Positions 25,327 through 34,174 of a stretch of DNA of 59,358 bases are shown here, in pieces. Below the pieces are notes generated by a model, which was not told where the DNA came from, did no database searches, and worked only from the letters and a program-made list of their open reading frames with translations. Positions within the stretch are counted from its first letter, which is position 1; each line of letters opens with the position of its first letter. The stretch is from contig JALEZZ010000074.1 of NCBI GenBank assembly GCA_022773585.1, positions 1-59,358 of the forward strand. Direction: 5' to 3'. Made by a program: the position numbers and the translations under genes. The DNA comes from Selenomonas sp. (GTDB lineage Bacteria; Bacillota; Negativicutes; Selenomonadales; Selenomonadaceae).

Positions 25327-27396
25327 ATGAAAGAATTTCAAAGCAAGAATCTTCGGAATGTCGTCTTCCTCGGGCACGGCAACTGCGGCAAGACGAGCCT
25401 GCTCGACGATGCGCTCTTCCACACGGGCACGGCGAAGCGCCGCGGCAACGTCGATGACGGCACGAGCCTCCTCGACATGACGCCGGAGGAGCAGGAACGC
25501 CATCTGACGATGGAGGCAAAGCTCGCTTCCTGCGAATGGGGCGACTGCAAGCTGAACCTGCTCGACACGCCGGGCTATCCCGATTTCGTCGGCGAGGCCA
25601 TCGAGGCCATGAACGCGGCCGATGCCGCCGTCATCGTCGTCTCGGCGCACTCGGGCATCGAGGTCGAGACAGAGAAGTTCTGGAACCTCGCGAAGGAGCA
25701 GGAACTGCCGCGCATGTTCTTCCTCAACAAGATGGACCGCGAGCACACGGACTTTCATGGCGTCATCGACGAGCTGCGCGTGCGCTTCGGCTCGGGCGTC
25801 GTGCCCGTCCAGTTGCCCATCGGTCAGGAAGCGGCATTCCAGGGCGTCGTCGATCTCCTCAAGATGCACGGCAAGATCGTGCCGCATGACGAAGACGACT
25901 GCGTCGTGACGGACATCCCGGAATACCTCGACCATGACGTCGAATTGGCGCGCCAGACGCTCATCGAGGCGGTCGCCGACTACAACAACGAGCTCCTCGA
26001 GAAATATCTCGAAGGCGAAGAAATCAGCGAGGACGAGGTCGGCGAGGCACTGCGGAAAGGCATCGCGGATGGCAAGCTCTTCCCGGTCTTCTGCGGCTCG
26101 GCCAAAGCCGACATCGGCGTCAAGAAGCTCCTGAATGGCATCGCGGCCTACCTGCCGTCGCCAGCGGACCACACGGTCATCGGCACCGTGCCCGGCTCGG
26201 AAGAGCTCGTCGAGCGTGCGGTGGGCGATGCGTTCTCGGCCTATGCATGGAAGACGACCGTCGATCCGCTTGCGGGCCGTCAGACGTACCTGCGCATCTA
26301 TTCGGGCAAGCTCAAGGCCGACACGAGCGTGCTCGACGTCACGACCGGCCGCACGGAGCGCATCGGCGCGCTCCAGACGCTGCGCGGCAAGCAGGCGCAC
26401 AGCGTCGCCGTCGCGCATGCCGGCGACATCGTCGTTACGTCGAAGCTCATGAACGTCCAGACGGGCGACACGCTTGCCGACGCCGCGCATCCCATCGCCT
26501 ACGAGGCGGCCGCATTCCCGACGCCGATGCTCGAGATGGCCGTCCATCCGAAGAAGAAGGGCGAGGAGGACAAGCTCTTTGCCGCTATCGCGAAATGCGA
26601 GGAAGCCGACCCGACGCTCGCTGTGCGCAAAGAGCAGGGCACGAAGGAAACCATCCTCGCGGGCATCGGCGAGATGCAGCTCAAGATTCTCGAAGAGAAG
26701 CTCGAAAGCAAATACCATGTCGGCCTGACGCTCACGAAGCCGCGCATCGCCTACCGTGAGACCATCAAGAAGGCGACAAAGGCCGAAGGCAAGTACAAGA
26801 AGCAGAGCGGCGGCCACGGCCAGTACGGCCACGTCCTGCTCGAAATCACGCCACAGAAAGCGGGCGAGGGCAACGAATTCACCGAGACGATCTTCGGCGG
26901 CAGCGTGCCGCGCCAGTTCATCCCGGCCGTCGAAAAGGGCACGCAGGAAACGCTCGCCAACGGCATCCTTGCAGGCTATCCCGTCGTCGATGTCAAAGTC
27001 AACCTCTACGACGGCTCGTATCATCCCGTCGATTCGTCCGAAGCGTCGTTCAAGTCCGCAACGGCCATCGCGCTCAAGAAAGGCGTTCTCGATGCCTCGC
27101 CCGTCCTGCTCGAACCCATCGACACCGTGACGGTCGCGGCGCCGGAGTACTACGTCGGCGGCATCATCGGCAGCCTCAACAGCAAGCGCGCCCGCATTCT
27201 CGGCACCGAAACGGGCGACAAAGGCCAGATGGTCATCCGCGCCGAAGTCCCCGAGGCCGAACTCTACCAGTACGCGACCGACCTCCGCTCCCAGACCCAG
27301 GGCCGTGGTACGTACGCGCGCGAGTTCCTGCGCTACGAAGTCGTGCCCGAGAAACAGGCCGCTGCCGTCATCGAGGAAGCGAAGGCAGCGAAGTGA
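25327..27396 (+). CDS. Elongation factor G-like GTPase (FusA2-type paralog)
   Basis: Translational GTPase of the EF-G superfamily, about 689 residues. P-loop GHGNCGKTS instead of the canonical AHIDAGKTT marks it as the EF-G-like subgroup rather than the main EF-G of the str operon. LDTPGYPDF (G3) and NKMD (G4) are intact. Domain IV and V segments such as SGGHGQYGHVLLEI and the C-terminal GTYAREFLRYEVVP are present, so the full five-domain layout is kept. The second of two adjacent ATGs has the better GGAGG spacing. Its role (accessory translocation, recycling or a regulatory GTPase) is unknown. Confidence 0.88.
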   Translation: MKEFQSKNLRNVVFLGHGNCGKTSLLDDALFHTGTAKRRGNVDDGTSLLDMTPEEQERHLTMEAKLASCEWGDCKLNLLDTPGYPDFVGEAIEAMNAADAAVIVVSAHSGIEVETEKFWNLAKEQELPRMFFLNKMDREHTDFHGVIDELRVRFGSGVVPVQLPIGQEAAFQGVVDLLKMHGKIVPHDEDDCVVTDIPEYLDHDVELARQTLIEAVADYNNELLEKYLEGEEISEDEVGEALRKGIADGKLFPVFCGSAKADIGVKKLLNGIAAYLPSPADHTVIGTVPGSEELVERAVGDAFSAYAWKTTVDPLAGRQTYLRIYSGKLKADTSVLDVTTGRTERIGALQTLRGKQAHSVAVAHAGDIVVTSKLMNVQTGDTLADAAHPIAYEAAAFPTPMLEMAVHPKKKGEEDKLFAAIAKCEEADPTLAVRKEQGTKETILAGIGEMQLKILEEKLESKYHVGLTLTKPRIAYRETIKKATKAEGKYKKQSGGHGQYGHVLLEITPQKAGEGNEFTETIFGGSVPRQFIPAVEKGTQETLANGILAGYPVVDVKVNLYDGSYHPVDSSEASFKSATAIALKKGVLDASPVLLEPIDTVTVAAPEYYVGGIIGSLNSKRARILGTETGDKGQMVIRAEVPEAELYQYATDLRSQTQGRGTYAREFLRYEVVPEKQAAAVIEEAKAAK

Positions 27397-28240
27397 CGGA
27401 ATTCACCTGCGCCCGCCATTCTTTTGGCGTCATGTGAAACATGGTGTGGAAGGCGCGGGAAAATGTCGAGTAATCGCGAAAGCCGCAGGCATAGCAGATG
27501 TCCGTCACGGACTCGTCACCAGAGAGCATCTTCCGCGCTGCGAGCAGGCGCTTGCTCGTGATGTACTGATGGATGCTGTAGCCTGTCTCCTGCTTGAACT
27601 TCCGCATGAGATAGTACTTGCTGAGGTAGACGTGTTCCGCGAGGGATTCGATCGAGAGCTCGGCGTCGAGGTGGCTGTTGATGTATTTGAGCACCTGCTG
27701 GATTTTTTCGTCATACGACGACGCGTGCAGCTCGCCGAGCTCGTGCGCGAGCATCGCGCGGTTCAGCAGAATCATGAACTCGATGAAGAGGATTTCTGTA
27801 TAGAGCCCGTTTGCGAAGCCTTCTTCGCGCGACGTGTGCTCGAGCTTTTCCATATGGAACAGCAGGTCGTGGGAAAGTCCCGTGCCTGCATGCATGACCG
27901 ACGACCCCGCCCGTGCTTTCTGAAAGCATGCGGCGAGGTCGTCGCCGTCTTTCTGGCAGCGTGCGAGGAACGCGGGCGCGACGTAGATGACGATGCGTTC
28001 GTACGGCACATCGGGCGAGAGCACGGGCCGGTGGATTTCGCCTGCCGAGACGAAGATGATGTCGCGCGGCACGAGCGGGTAGCTGCGGCCTTCGATGATG
28101 TAGTCGGCATGGCCGCCGAGGAACAGGATGATCTTGTGGAAGTCATGATAATGGAAGGGAATCGGCGACAGGCGCTGGTCTTTCAGGCGGAACACGCGGA
28201 AGTCGCGCAGCAGGTAGCCCTTCTTTTCGTACGTCTCCAA
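27368..28240 (-). CDS. AraC-family transcriptional regulator
   Basis: 290 residues. An N-terminal cupin-like sensor domain (PIPFHYHDFHKIILFLGGHADYII in pieces) carries His residues typical of AraC arms. The C-terminal double helix-turn-helix runs from about residue 180: ELSIESLAEHVYLSKYYLMRKFK and VTDICYACGFRDYSTFSRAF. It is transcribed towards the EF-G-like gene and overlaps its end by 29 bases. Its target is unknown; the divergent gene upstream (the DapF-like protein) is one candidate. Confidence 0.9.
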   Translation of the reverse strand: METYEKKGYLLRDFRVFRLKDQRLSPIPFHYHDFHKIILFLGGHADYIIEGRSYPLVPRDIIFVSAGEIHRPVLSPDVPYERIVIYVAPAFLARCQKDGDDLAACFQKARAGSSVMHAGTGLSHDLLFHMEKLEHTSREEGFANGLYTEILFIEFMILLNRAMLAHELGELHASSYDEKIQQVLKYINSHLDAELSIESLAEHVYLSKYYLMRKFKQETGYSIHQYITSKRLLAARKMLSGDESVTDICYACGFRDYSTFSRAFHTMFHMTPKEWRAQVNSVTSLPSLPR

Positions 28241-28375
28241 AGTATCGCCTCCAAATCATTTTCTCCATTATAGGCGAGCAGAGCACTTTTTGCAATCTTT
28301 ACAGCACTTCCTGCATTTCTCTTGCGGAAAATGCCTGCTATACTAAGCACAGAAATTGAAACGGAGGCGACCGAC

Positions 28376-28795
28376 ATGATGGAAATCAAAAATTATACGA
28401 CGGCCGAGAAAGAATACATGGTCCTGAACGGGAGCGAAATGCGCGTCATGCCGGGAACGGCAGCCATCCGCTTGCTGGCGGACCGCCGCCGGGGCGTCGG
28501 TGCAGACCGCGTCCTCGTCTTCACGGGCACGCACGAAGAGCCGTCCTTCCTCGTCTATGAGGCTGATGGCACGCAGGTGGAGCCTGCGGCGATGGATTAC
28601 AAGATCCTCGTCCGCTACCTTGCCGAGGAAGGCATCGCAGCGAACCCGGCCGAGCTCGCGAAGGTCTTCGGCGACCAGGCGTTCGTCGAGGCGTTCAGCA
28701 CGCCGACCATCACGAAGCTCGAGTTCCATGTGACGGATGCATTCGTCGCAAAGATGGAAGCTGCCGATGCGAAGGAAGAACAGCTCGTCGGCTGA
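28376..28795 (+). CDS. Half-length diaminopimelate-epimerase-like protein lacking the catalytic Cys
   Basis: 139 residues, no assigned function. Residues 30-85 resemble the N-terminal half of DapF: AIRLLADRRRGVGADRVLVF, then LVYEADGTQVEPAAMDYKIL, then VRYLAEEGI. In true DapF the ADG is followed by xxxxxCGNGxR; here that place reads PAAMD, so the active-site Cys is gone. The C-terminal half domain with the second Cys is missing as well. The remaining tail has no motif I recognise. GGAGG precedes the ATG, an extended -10 (TGCTATACT) lies 30 bases upstream, and a strong hairpin follows, so the gene looks expressed. Catalysis is unlikely; a binding or regulatory role is possible. Confidence 0.7.
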   Translation: MMEIKNYTTAEKEYMVLNGSEMRVMPGTAAIRLLADRRRGVGADRVLVFTGTHEEPSFLVYEADGTQVEPAAMDYKILVRYLAEEGIAANPAELAKVFGDQAFVEAFSTPTITKLEFHVTDAFVAKMEAADAKEEQLVG

Positions 28796-28804
28796 ATGAA
28801 AAAT

Positions 28805-28829
28805 AAGGCTCTCCCATTGGGAGAGCCTT
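28805..28829. terminator. Hairpin between the DapF-like gene and tRNA-Pro
   Basis: AAGGCTCTCCC-ATT-GGGAGAGCCTT, a perfect 11-bp stem. It can serve both the upstream plus-strand gene and the minus-strand tRNA. Confidence 0.85.
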
Positions 28830-28879
28830 TAAAGACACGAAAAAGCGGACATCATGACGATGTCCGCTGCATTTTCAAA

Positions 28880-28956
<77 letters not shown>

Positions 28957-29056
28957 TAAACACAAGTAATATTATACTCATGGGAGACACTACTGTCAAG
29001 CATTATTTTCGAAAGAAGGCAAAATTTTTCTTTTGAAGGATTTCTGCGTGCTTGCC

Positions 29057-29085
29057 TTGCTTTTTCATCGTTTCTTTGCTAGACT
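29057..29085 (+). promoter_or_regulatory. Promoter of the TPP riboswitch-thiC unit
   Basis: TTGCTT, 17 bases, TAGACT, ending about 20 bases before the riboswitch P1 stem. Confidence 0.65.
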
Positions 29086-29107
29086 GAAGAAAGCAATTGA
29101 AGATTTT

Positions 29108-29193
29108 CCACTAGGGGAGCATTTGCTGAGAGGCTGCCTGCATGGCGGCCGACCCTTGGAACCTGTCGGGGTAATACCTGCGTAGGGAAGTGG
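29108..29193 (+). ncRNA. TPP riboswitch (THI element)
   Basis: Conserved blocks in order: AGGGGAGC, CTGAGAGGCTG, GACCCTTGGAACCTG and GGGTAATACCTGCGTAGGGA. P1 is formed by CCACT and AGTGG. It lies upstream of thiC and is followed by a terminator, so thiamine pyrophosphate should switch off transcription. Confidence 0.96.
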
Positions 29194-29203
29194 CACGCGT
29201 TTG

Positions 29204-29236
29204 ACGTCAGACGGAGTACCACCGTCTGGCGTTTTT
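29204..29236 (+). terminator. Riboswitch-controlled terminator before thiC
   Basis: ACGTCAGACGG pairs with CCGTCTGGCGT (one G-U pair) around a 7-base loop, followed by four to five T. It is the likely expression platform of the TPP riboswitch. Confidence 0.88.
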
Positions 29237-29271
29237 GTTTTGTTCTGCATTCAAAAACGGAGGTCTTTTTC

Positions 29272-30588
29272 ATGGCAACACAGATGCAGCTGGCCCGCGA
29301 AGGCAAGGTCACGGATGCGATGCGCGGCGTCGCCGAAGAGGAGCACATCGCTGTCGAGACGGTGCGCGAGCGCGTGGCGAAGGGCACGATCGCCATCTGC
29401 GCGAACGTCAACCACTTGGCGCATGGGAAGTTTTCGCCGCGCGGCGTCGGCGAAGGGCTGCGCACGAAGGTCAATGCGAACATCGGGACGTCGAGCACGT
29501 TTCCGGAAATTGCGCCGGAGCTCGAGAAGCTCGACGAGGCGGTGAAATGCGGTGCGGATGCCGTCATGGATCTCTCGACGGGCGACGGCATTGACGAGTC
29601 ACGGCGGCGCATCATCGAGCATTCGCCCATCATGGTCGGCACGGTGCCGCTCTATCAGGCGACGGTACGGTCGATTTGCGAGCATGGCGCCGTCGTCGAG
29701 ATGACGGATGACGACATCCTCGAGACGATCGAAGCGCAGGCGAAGGATGGTGCGGACTTCATGACGCTGCACTGCGGCGTGACGCGGGCGGCCATCGAGG
29801 CGATGCGCGCGCAGGGACGCGTCATGGACATCGTGAGCCGCGGCGGTTCGTTCATCGCGGGCTGGATGTTGCACAACGAGCAGGAAAATCCGCTCTACGA
29901 GCATTTTGACGACATCCTCGACATCTGCGAGAAATACGATGTGACGATCAGCCTCGGCGACGGTATGCGGCCGGGCTGCACGGCGGATGCAACAGACCGT
30001 GCACAGCTGACGGAACTCATCACGCTCGGCAGCCTCGTCGACCGTGCTTGGAAGCGCGGCGTGCAGGTCATGGTCGAGGGGCCGGGACATGTGCCGTTTG
30101 ACCAGATCAAGGCGAATATGCAGCTCGAGAAGCGTCTCTGCCGCAATGCGCCGTTCTACGTGCTCGGCCCGCTCGTGACGGACATCGCACCAGGCTACGA
30201 CCACATCACGTCGGCCATCGGCGGCACGCTCGCGGCCGCGTCGGGCGCGGACTTCCTCTGCTATGTGACGCCCGCCGAGCATCTGGCGCTGCCGACGATC
30301 GAGGACGTGCACACGGGCGTCATCACGGCGCGCATCGCGGCGCACGCGGCCGACCTCGTCAAGAACGTGCCGGGGGCGCGTGACTGGGACCGCAAGATGG
30401 CCGAGGCGCGCAAGCAGCTCGACTGGAAGGCGCAGATGGAGCTCGCCATCGACCCGGAACTCACGCGCCAGAAGCGCGGCGCGCGCAATCCTGAGGATGA
30501 AAAGGCCTGCTCGATGTGCGGCGATTACTGCGCTGTCGAAATCATCCACAAGTATTTTGACAAGCGGGAATGCCCGTTTGATGATTGA
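29272..30588 (+). CDS. thiC: Phosphomethylpyrimidine synthase ThiC
   Basis: Radical-SAM enzyme that rearranges aminoimidazole ribotide to the hydroxymethylpyrimidine moiety of thiamine. 438 residues, the short form of the family without the long N-terminal extension. ICANVNHLAHGKFSPRGVGE near residue 43, NANIGTS, and the C-terminal cluster motif CSMCGDYC (CxxCx4C type) near residue 415 followed by AVEIIHKYF. It is directly controlled by the TPP riboswitch. No other thi genes follow. Confidence 0.96.
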   Translation: MATQMQLAREGKVTDAMRGVAEEEHIAVETVRERVAKGTIAICANVNHLAHGKFSPRGVGEGLRTKVNANIGTSSTFPEIAPELEKLDEAVKCGADAVMDLSTGDGIDESRRRIIEHSPIMVGTVPLYQATVRSICEHGAVVEMTDDDILETIEAQAKDGADFMTLHCGVTRAAIEAMRAQGRVMDIVSRGGSFIAGWMLHNEQENPLYEHFDDILDICEKYDVTISLGDGMRPGCTADATDRAQLTELITLGSLVDRAWKRGVQVMVEGPGHVPFDQIKANMQLEKRLCRNAPFYVLGPLVTDIAPGYDHITSAIGGTLAAASGADFLCYVTPAEHLALPTIEDVHTGVITARIAAHAADLVKNVPGARDWDRKMAEARKQLDWKAQMELAIDPELTRQKRGARNPEDEKACSMCGDYCAVEIIHKYFDKRECPFDD

Positions 30589-30666
30589 AACAAAAGTTAC
30601 AGGAAAATCTCACATGTTCTGCTATAATAGTAAAAAATGAACCGTTGAAACAGGGGGACATGTGAA

Positions 30667-31254
30667 ATGAAGAAATGGGCCATCATTTATTCGTCTGTCA
30701 CAGGCAATACGAAGAAGATTGCCGATGCCATGGCGGAAGCGCTTGAGGGGAATGTCGATGTCTTTCGCGTACAGGATGCGCCGCAGAAGCTCGATGACTA
30801 TGAAGTTGTCCTGCTCGGCTACTGGCTGCGCCTCGGCGCGCCGGATCCGCGGATGCTGAAATATCTGCCGATGGTGCATGATGCGCGCGTCTGCTTTTTC
30901 CAGACGCATGGCACCGACCCGACGAGCGAGCACGCCATCACATCGTTTGCGCGCGCAGGCTACCAGCTCGGCAAAGGCTGCGAGATCCTCGGCACGTTCG
31001 GCTGCCGCGGCAAGATCAATCCGAGCCTCTTGGAGCATCGCAAGAACGCAGGCCCCGACGATCCGCATGGCGGCCCGCAGAGCATCGAGCGCTGGAAACT
31101 CGCCTCGACGCATCCTGACGAAGGCGACGTCGTGGCGGCGAAGGAATTCGTTCATGCCATGCAGCGCAAGCTTCAGCTCAAGCAGAAGTACCTGGCGGCA
31201 AAGCAGGCAAAGATGGCAGCGGCGGCAGCAAAGCCGGCAGCAAAAACAGAATAA
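30667..31254 (+). CDS. Flavodoxin-family protein
   Basis: 195 residues. The FMN phosphate loop SSVTGNTKKIADAMA lies near residue 9. VVLLGYWLRLGAPDPRML and CFFQTHGTDP follow, and GTFGCRGKINPSLLE supplies the third flavin-side segment. The C-terminal 30 residues are Lys/Gln/Ala rich (KQKYLAAKQAKMAAAAAK), an unusual tail. An extended -10 box (TGCTATAAT) 40 bases upstream suggests its own promoter. It probably transfers electrons between redox enzymes; the partner is unknown. Confidence 0.85.
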   Translation: MKKWAIIYSSVTGNTKKIADAMAEALEGNVDVFRVQDAPQKLDDYEVVLLGYWLRLGAPDPRMLKYLPMVHDARVCFFQTHGTDPTSEHAITSFARAGYQLGKGCEILGTFGCRGKINPSLLEHRKNAGPDDPHGGPQSIERWKLASTHPDEGDVVAAKEFVHAMQRKLQLKQKYLAAKQAKMAAAAAKPAAKTE

Positions 31255-31286
31255 AACGTTTTCAGTTCAGAATCGGAGATAAAGTT

Positions 31287-31324
31287 GCAGGATTTCGGAT
31301 TGTTCCATCCTGCTTCTTTTTTTA
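31287..31324 (+). terminator. Terminator after the flavodoxin gene
   Basis: GCAGGAT pairs with ATCCTGC around a 13-base loop, then a T-rich run. The T-run doubles as the spacer of the next promoter. Confidence 0.88.
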
Positions 31325-31328
31325 TACT
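31300..31328 (+). promoter_or_regulatory. Promoter of the ABC importer, inside the preceding terminator
   Basis: TTGTTC, 17 bases, TATACT. The -35 box is in the loop of the terminator hairpin and the -10 box begins in its T-run. Confidence 0.65.
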
Positions 31329-31363
31329 ATAGATATAGAAATCTTCTGAAAGAGGTGGGAGAC

Positions 31364-32488
31364 GTGAGTGTTGCCATCGAAATCGAAAATGTCATCAAGC
31401 GCTATGGAGACCTGACGATCATTCCGGGGCTCACGGAGCATATCAAGAACGGCGAATTCTTTACGCTTCTGGGGCCGTCGGGCTGTGGAAAGACGACGCT
31501 TCTGCGCATGATTGCCGGATTCAACACCATCGAGGGCGGCGAGATCCGCTTCAATGACAAGGTCATCAACGACATTCCGGCGCACAAGCGCAACATCGGC
31601 ATGGTGTTCCAGAGCTATGCCATCTTCCCGCATCTGACGGTGCGCGAGAATGTCGAGTACGGCTTGAAGCTCCGCAAGCTGCCAAAGGACGAGATGAGGG
31701 AAAAGGTCGACAAGATTCTCGACGTCGTACAGATCACGGAGTATCAGGACCGATTGCCGGAGCGCCTCTCGGGCGGCCAGCAGCAGCGTGTCGCACTCGC
31801 GCGCGCCATCGTCATCCATCCGAGCGTGCTGCTGATGGACGAGCCACTCTCGAACCTCGACGCGAAACTCCGCATCGAGATGCGCTCGGCCATCCGTGCC
31901 GTGCAGAAGCAGGTCGGCATCACGACGGTCTACGTCACGCATGACCAAGAGGAAGCGCTTTCGATTTCCGACCGCATCGCGGTCATGAAGAAAGGCGTCA
32001 TCCAGCAGACGGCACGGCCGCATACGATTTATGCGCGGCCGTACAACACGTTCGTCGCGACGTTTATCGGTCATTCGAACTTGTTCTGCGGGCGTCTCGT
32101 CGCGCAGGATGGCGGCCTTGCTGCGGCGTTTGCTGACGGCTATGTGCTGCCGATGGAAGGGCTTTCCAAGGAAGCGGCCGAGGGCATGGATGTCATCATC
32201 GCCGTGCGTCCGGAAGAGTTCTCGATTCGCGGGGAAGGCGAAGGTGTACGTTGTACGGTCAAGAGCAAGGTCTTCCTCGGCAAGTATATCCAGTACGGCC
32301 TCACATTCCCTGACGACATGCTCGTGCCGGGCCAGCCGTCCATCGAGTACAGCCAGGACGTCGGCCATGCCGAGCACATTCTCGAAGTTGGCGACGTCGT
32401 CACGCTGCATCCGAATCCGGCGAAGGTAAACCTCTTCACGGCGGATGGCAGCCACAGCCTCATGGAAGGTGTGGTGCGCGATGAATAG
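31364..32488 (+). CDS. ABC importer ATP-binding protein (AfuC/FbpC/PotA-like)
   Basis: ATPase for the following permease. About 374 residues. Walker A GPSGCGKTT near residue 39, Q-loop VFQSYAIFPHLTV, signature LSGGQQQRVALARAIV near residue 135, Walker B VLLMDEPLSNLDAKLR, H-loop YVTHDQEEALSISD. A C-terminal TOBE-like regulatory domain is present from about residue 240. GTG with AGAGGTGGG upstream is preferred; another GTG lies 9 bases earlier. The stop overlaps the permease start. Confidence 0.9.
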   Translation: MSVAIEIENVIKRYGDLTIIPGLTEHIKNGEFFTLLGPSGCGKTTLLRMIAGFNTIEGGEIRFNDKVINDIPAHKRNIGMVFQSYAIFPHLTVRENVEYGLKLRKLPKDEMREKVDKILDVVQITEYQDRLPERLSGGQQQRVALARAIVIHPSVLLMDEPLSNLDAKLRIEMRSAIRAVQKQVGITTVYVTHDQEEALSISDRIAVMKKGVIQQTARPHTIYARPYNTFVATFIGHSNLFCGRLVAQDGGLAAAFADGYVLPMEGLSKEAAEGMDVIIAVRPEEFSIRGEGEGVRCTVKSKVFLGKYIQYGLTFPDDMLVPGQPSIEYSQDVGHAEHILEVGDVVTLHPNPAKVNLFTADGSHSLMEGVVRDE

Positions 32489-34130
32489 GAAGTTTCATTG
32501 GGATTTCTGGGCGGGCATCACGGTGCTCTCCATCGCGGTCTTCGCGCTCTTCCTGATCTATCCATTGTTCTCGCTGTTCGTCAGTGCATTCCAGGATGCG
32601 GAGACAGGTGCGTGGAGCATGGCGAATTTCGCGCATTTCTTCGAACGCAAGTATTACTACCAATCGATGATCAACAGCTTCTACGTCACGACATGCGTGA
32701 CGGTGCTGGCCGTCATCATCGGCACAGCCGTTGCGTATTTCATGACGCTCTACCGTGTGCGATTCAAGAATGCCGTCGAAATCTGCATCGTCATCTCGCT
32801 CTTGTCGCCGCCATTCATCGGCGCGTACTCGTGGATTCTGATTGGCGGGCGCAACGGCTATATTACGAAGTTCCTCGCGCAGTACGGCATTGATTTTCCG
32901 TCGATTTATGGCTTTGCCGGCATTCTCTTGGTGCTCACGCTGAAGCTCTATCCTTTCATCTACCTCTACGTTGCAGGTGCGATGAAGAACATCGACTCGG
33001 CGCTCATCGAGGCGGCCGAAAGCCTCGGGTGCAGCGGCATCCGCAAGGTCGTGACGATCATCGTGCCGCTGATTACGCCGACGATTCTCGCGGGCGCGCT
33101 GATGGTCTTCATGAATGCGATGGCAGATTTCGGCACGCCAATGCTGATCGGCGAGGGCTTCAACGTCATGCCGGTCATGATTTACTCCGAGTTCATCAAC
33201 GAGGTCGGCGACCAGGCGAATTTCGCGGCGGCGATGGCGGCCATCATGGTGCTGATCACGTCGAGCATCTTCATGGTGCAGAAATACATCGTCAACCGCA
33301 AGTCGTTCACGATGAGCTCTCTCAGGCCGATGCAGATGGGAGCGCTCCACGGCTGGAAGAATGTCCTCCTCCATGTCTGCATCTACGCGCTCGTTGCTTT
33401 GTCGCTCATCCCGCAACTCGTCGTCATCTACACATCATTCCTCAAGACGAGCGGCTCCATCTTTGTTGATGGCTATTCGCTTGACAGTTATCGGACGATT
33501 TTTTCGAGCCTCGGCACGGCGATTTCGAACACGTACCTCTTCAGCACGACAGCAATCATCGCGATCATCTTCCTCGGCATGACGATCGCGTATCTGACGA
33601 CGCGGCGGAAGAGCTGGCTGACCGAGGTTATCGATACGCTGTCGATGTTCCCGTACATCATCCCAGGTTCCGTGCTCGGCATCACGCTGCTTCTGGCGTT
33701 CAATGATGAACCGTTGCTACTTTCCGGCACGGCGGCCATCATCATCATCTCGCTCGTCATCCGGCGCCTGCCATACACGCTGCGTTCGAGCTCGGCCATC
33801 CTCTACCAGCTGAGTCCGAGCCTCGAAGAGGCGTCCATCAGCCTCGGCGCTTCACCTGTGCGGACGTTCTTCAAGGTGACGGCCATCATGATGCTGCCTG
33901 GTGTCATGAGCGGTGCAATCCTCTCGTGGATCACGGCCATCAATGAGCTTTCGAGTTCCGTCATCTTGTTTACAGGTGCGACGAAGACGATGTCCGTTGC
34001 CATCTACACCGAAGTCATCCGTGCGAGCTACGGCACAGCCGCCGCGCTCTCGACCATCCTGACGCTCACGACCATCACGGCGATGGTGATTTTCTTCAAG
34101 GTCTCCGGACGTCATGATGTCACACTTTGA
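32481..34130 (+). CDS. Fused ABC importer permease (two BPD_transp_1 domains, AfuB/FbpB-like)
   Basis: 549 residues, about twelve membrane helices. Two copies of the inner-membrane permease domain are fused in one chain. Each has an EAA-type coupling loop: EAAESLGCSGIRKVVTIIVP near residue 180 and EASISLGASPVRTFFKVTA near residue 455. Such fusions are characteristic of ferric-iron and AfuABC-like importers. The start overlaps the ATPase stop by 8 bases, so translation is coupled. The substrate-binding lipoprotein gene follows after 44 bases. Confidence 0.92.
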   Translation: MNRKFHWDFWAGITVLSIAVFALFLIYPLFSLFVSAFQDAETGAWSMANFAHFFERKYYYQSMINSFYVTTCVTVLAVIIGTAVAYFMTLYRVRFKNAVEICIVISLLSPPFIGAYSWILIGGRNGYITKFLAQYGIDFPSIYGFAGILLVLTLKLYPFIYLYVAGAMKNIDSALIEAAESLGCSGIRKVVTIIVPLITPTILAGALMVFMNAMADFGTPMLIGEGFNVMPVMIYSEFINEVGDQANFAAAMAAIMVLITSSIFMVQKYIVNRKSFTMSSLRPMQMGALHGWKNVLLHVCIYALVALSLIPQLVVIYTSFLKTSGSIFVDGYSLDSYRTIFSSLGTAISNTYLFSTTAIIAIIFLGMTIAYLTTRRKSWLTEVIDTLSMFPYIIPGSVLGITLLLAFNDEPLLLSGTAAIIIISLVIRRLPYTLRSSSAILYQLSPSLEEASISLGASPVRTFFKVTAIMMLPGVMSGAILSWITAINELSSSVILFTGATKTMSVAIYTEVIRASYGTAAALSTILTLTTITAMVIFFKVSGRHDVTL

Positions 34131-34174
34131 TGTTTCACCAAGGGTTCACATATCTTTCAAAGGGGGAAGTTTTG

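Noticed and set aside
25159..27024. A 621-codon open frame opposite the EF-G-like gene
   Set aside because: Shadow frame, no motif; the plus strand has intact GTPase motifs.
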